From Pseudomonas sp. dw_612 (GTDB taxonomy: Bacteria; Pseudomonadota; Gammaproteobacteria; Pseudomonadales; Pseudomonadaceae), in the NCBI RefSeq assembly GCF_018449725.1, contig NZ_JAAVVC010000010.1, forward strand, positions 1 through 64,000: a DNA stretch of 64,000 bases, given 5' to 3'. Position 1 is the stretch's first letter, and each line of letters begins with the position of its first letter. Positions 61,803 to 64,000 of this stretch are shown here, piece after piece. Made by a program: the position numbers and the translations under genes. Below the pieces are notes generated by a model, which did not search any database, was not told where the DNA came from, and saw nothing but the letters and a program-made list of their open reading frames with translations.

Positions 61803-62606
61803 TCAGTGAACAACAGAGTTTGGCGGCAGGTGCCCCAGTCGTTCCGTCAGGCGAATCCGCTGGATCGGATCGTCGCTGAGCAGCAGCGCATGTTCCAGAT
61901 CGAAGCGCTCGGCGTTCGGGCAGTCGAGCCGTTGATAGAGGCTGGCTCGGGCCAGGTAATCGGAGGCGCTGCCGTTGCCCAGTTCCAGCACGCGTTCGGC
62001 GTCCACCAGCGCGCCGATGTAGTCATCGTTGGTGAGGTGCAACTGGCGCAGGTTGCGTGACAGGCGCTGGAGCATGTGCACCGGGTCGGCCGTGAGCAAA
62101 TGCTCGGCGCTCAGTTTAATGTTCGGGCCGTACTGGCGTTGCAGCAAGTCCCGGCAGTCGTTGGGGTACAACCGTCGGCCGCCGCACGGGTCGAGCAAGT
62201 GATCCGCGCCCTGCACCCGTAGCAGGAAATGCCCGGGGAAGTTGACCCCGACCATCGGGATTTCCAGCCTTCTGGCCAGTTCCAGGGCAATCAGCCCCAG
62301 GGTCAGCGGTTGGCCGCGACGGCGTTCCAGCACTTTATGAATCAAGGCCACTTGCGGGCGCAGCGGGGTGAAATCGTCCTGGGCGAACCCCAGGTCATTC
62401 ATGCGTCGCAACAACGGCTGGGCCAGTTCGCTCACCGGCAGCATCGGCAGGCCGGCACTGACCCGCTGTTGCAGTTCCGCGAACTCTGCCAGTACGACCT
62501 CGGGGTTCACTTCGGCATCGTGTTCGGCCGCAATCCACAGCGCCGCCTCGAACAGCGCGGGCGGTGAGCGTTGCAGACAGGCGAAGAAGCGTTGGCGCGG
62601 GGTCAT
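61803..62606 (-). CDS. SirB1 family protein (transglutaminase-like with TPR)
   Basis: A 267-residue soluble protein: N-terminal helices, a transglutaminase-like SirB1 core (LIHKVLERRRGQPLTLGLIA, VGVNFPGHFLLRV, LDPCGGRRLYPND) and C-terminal TPR-like helices (DDYIGALVDAERVLELGNGS). The catalytic Cys of true transglutaminases is not obvious, so enzyme activity is doubtful. Function unknown. The ATG at 62606 has GGAG upstream. Confidence 0.88.
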   Translation of the reverse strand: MTPRQRFFACLQRSPPALFEAALWIAAEHDAEVNPEVVLAEFAELQQRVSAGLPMLPVSELAQPLLRRMNDLGFAQDDFTPLRPQVALIHKVLERRRGQPLTLGLIALELARRLEIPMVGVNFPGHFLLRVQGADHLLDPCGGRRLYPNDCRDLLQRQYGPNIKLSAEHLLTADPVHMLQRLSRNLRQLHLTNDDYIGALVDAERVLELGNGSASDYLARASLYQRLDCPNAERFDLEHALLLSDDPIQRIRLTERLGHLPPNSVVH

Positions 62607-62789
62607 CAAAATCTCCGGGGAATGCCTCGTTTTAGCCCTGCCACACGCTTTCGTCCAGTGTCGCGCGTTGGCGGTGGCAGGTTATGTCCGAAAGCCCTCA
62701 ACGGAGCGCTGCTTATTCCGGTGCGCTTCAGCAATTTTCAGGCGCAAGCCTATACTGGCGACTACTAGAAGTGATTCGGGAGCCCTACG

Positions 62790-63809
62790 ATGTTCGCTCT
62801 CATGCAAAGCACTCGCCTTGAATCGCTACACCTTAGCGTAGACCCGGTCACCGGGTTGAAGGCGGTGATTGCCATTCATAACAGCCGCCTGGGGCCTGCT
62901 CTGGGCGGTTGTCGTTACCTTGCCTACCCCAGCGATGAGTCCGCCGTCGAGGACGCCATGCGCCTCGCTCAGGGCATGAGCTACAAGGCAGCCCTGGCCG
63001 GCCTGGCCCAGGGCGGCGGTGTGGCGGTGATCGTGCGCCCGGTCCACGTCGAAAACCGTGGGGCGCTGTTCGAAGCCTTCGGCCGTTGCATCAATCAACT
63101 CGACGGCCGCTACATCACCGCGATCGACAGCGGCACTTCGGTGGCGGACATGGATTGCATCGCCCAGCAAACCCAACACGTCACCAGCACCACCTCGGCG
63201 GGGGACCCCGCGCCCCACGCGGCGATGGGCGTGTTCACCGGCATTCGCGCCACCGCCATGGCCCGGCTCGGCAGCGATAACCTCGAAGGCTTGCGTGTGG
63301 CCATTCAAGGTCTGGGCAACGTCGGTTATGCCTTGGCCGAACAACTGCACGCCGCCGGTGCCGAACTGTTGGTCAGCGACATCGATCACGGCAAAGTGCA
63401 ACTGGCCATGGAACAACTCGGCGCCCATCCGATTGCCAACGACGCATTGCTCAGCACCCCGTGTGACATTCTCGCGCCGTGCGGTTTGGGCGGCGTGCTC
63501 AACAGCCACAGCGTGACACAACTGCGCTGTTCGGCGGTGGCGGGTTCGGCGAACAATCAACTGACGCATCTGGATGTTGCCGATCAACTGGAACGGCGCG
63601 GCATTCTGTATGCGCCGGATTACGTGATCAATTCCGGCGGGCTGATCTACGTTTCGCTCAAACACCGGGGCGAAGAGCTGGCGACCATCACCGCGCACCT
63701 GTCGAAAATCGCCTCGCGGCTGACCGAAGTCTTCGCCCACGCCCAAGCGGAAAAACGCTCGCCAGCGCGGGTGGCGGATGAATTGGCGGAGAAAGTCCTT
63801 TACCGCTGA
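62790..63809 (+). CDS. Leucine/phenylalanine dehydrogenase homologue lacking the catalytic lysine
   Basis: A 339-residue member of the Glu/Leu/Phe/Val dehydrogenase family. Substrate lysine K66 is kept (MSYKAALAGL), but the second lysine, in GGGK of the family (K78/K80, catalytic), is Val: QGGGVAVIV, codon GTG at 63021. The NAD Rossmann motif VAIQGLGNVGYALAEQL and DSGTSVADMD are intact, as is the frame to the end. The family deaminates branched-chain or aromatic amino acids. It may be inactive or have a new role. No neighbouring operon partner. Confidence 0.9.
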   Translation: MFALMQSTRLESLHLSVDPVTGLKAVIAIHNSRLGPALGGCRYLAYPSDESAVEDAMRLAQGMSYKAALAGLAQGGGVAVIVRPVHVENRGALFEAFGRCINQLDGRYITAIDSGTSVADMDCIAQQTQHVTSTTSAGDPAPHAAMGVFTGIRATAMARLGSDNLEGLRVAIQGLGNVGYALAEQLHAAGAELLVSDIDHGKVQLAMEQLGAHPIANDALLSTPCDILAPCGLGGVLNSHSVTQLRCSAVAGSANNQLTHLDVADQLERRGILYAPDYVINSGGLIYVSLKHRGEELATITAHLSKIASRLTEVFAHAQAEKRSPARVADELAEKVLYR

Positions 63810-63812
63810 AGG

Positions 63813-63880
63813 TCAAAAGATCGCAGCCTTCGGCAGCTCCTACGCGCCTGTGGGCGCCGCCGAAGGCTGCGATCTTTTGA
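63813..63880. repeat. Palindromic repeat, class B
   Basis: GTCAAAAGATCGCAGCCTTC arm with the inverse GAAGGCTGCGATCTTTTGA and an 18-base spacer, right after the dehydrogenase stop. Confidence 0.88.
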
Positions 63881-63903
63881 TCTTGCTTTTGATCTTCCAA
63901 CAT

Positions 63904-63936
63904 GAAAAAGGCCCTGAGCCATTCGACTCAGGGCCT
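63904..63936 (-). terminator. Rho-independent terminator for the minus-strand gene at the right edge
   Basis: AGGCCCTGAG and CTCAGGGCCT 10-base arms with an 8-base loop; T run on the minus strand (CCTTTTTC). Confidence 0.88.
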
Positions 63937-63954
63937 ATTCAATTCGGGCGTTGC

Positions 63955-64000
63955 TTACTTGACGGCTTTGACTGCTTTGGCAGGCTTGACCGGCTCGGCG
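63955..64000 (-). CDS. 3' end of a Lys/Ala/Pro-rich protein, cut by the window edge
   Basis: The last 14 codons before a TAA read AEPVKPAKAVKAVK on the minus strand, followed by a good terminator. Such basic Ala/Lys/Pro tails occur in phasins and histone-like proteins, but too little is visible to name it. Confidence 0.6.
   Translation of the reverse strand, partial: AEPVKPAKAVKAVK

Overview
The window is chromosomal DNA of a Pseudomonas, most likely the P. fluorescens group. The evidence is gene order (the first 26 kb follows the P. aeruginosa pmbA-to-cysNC order closely), high-GC codon use, and many short palindromic REP pairs typical of fluorescent pseudomonads. I see no rRNA, tRNA, CRISPR array, insertion sequence, prophage or transposase gene.

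Layout. 1-4975: 3' end of pmbA, then the iron/oxidative-stress operon fagA-fumC-orfX-sodA with a Fur-like site, and a ZIP metal transporter. 5125-12157 (minus): nitrogen-PTS genes (NPr, rapZ, ptsN), hpf and rpoN, then LPS export and Kdo genes (lptB, lptA, lptC, kdsC, kdsD). 12433-20388 (plus): mlaFEDCB phospholipid transport, ibaG, murA, hisG, hisD, hisC. 20511-26108: algW protease, a Nif3-like protein and the sulfate-activation genes cysD and cysNC. These two cys genes are separated by a four-helix-bundle gene sitting inside a palindromic element. 26277-36820: acyltransferase, pta, DUF3565, slyD, glutathione peroxidase, old yellow enzyme, glycosyltransferase, cysZ, trxB and a GABA-type aminotransferase.

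37034-45168: HopJ-family and DUF1244 genes; the monapterin operon folM-folE-folX; an ABM-domain membrane protein; then a probable blue-light module (LitR/CarH-like MerR regulator lacking the B12-ligand histidine, a degenerate PilZ-like protein and a short LOV photoreceptor); a MioC flavodoxin; and a LysR/cidAB-type pair. 45303-48153: aldolase, alpha/beta hydrolase and SDR genes. 48154-48870 has no annotated protein gene but holds an orphan minus-strand terminator, a strong palindrome and a long repeat. 48871-57447: a DUF1302/DUF1329 pair, a MalT-type LuxR regulator and a DUF6543 (dermonecrotic-toxin-like) protein. 57484-61689: tyrosine/homogentisate catabolism (hmgR, hmgA, fahA, maiA). 61803-64000: a SirB1 protein, a leucine-dehydrogenase homologue lacking the catalytic lysine, and the 3' end of a Lys/Ala-rich gene.

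Functional links: the pterin operon makes tetrahydromonapterin, the reported cofactor of pseudomonad phenylalanine hydroxylase, which feeds the homogentisate pathway encoded 20 kb away. GTP cyclohydrolase is also reported to be light-induced in P. putida, and here it lies beside the light-sensor module. The best candidates for something undescribed are the palindromic element, which appears once empty (37.7 kb) and once carrying a four-helix-bundle gene (23.7-24.2 kb); the LOV/PilZ-like/LitR cluster; and the V78 leucine-dehydrogenase homologue.
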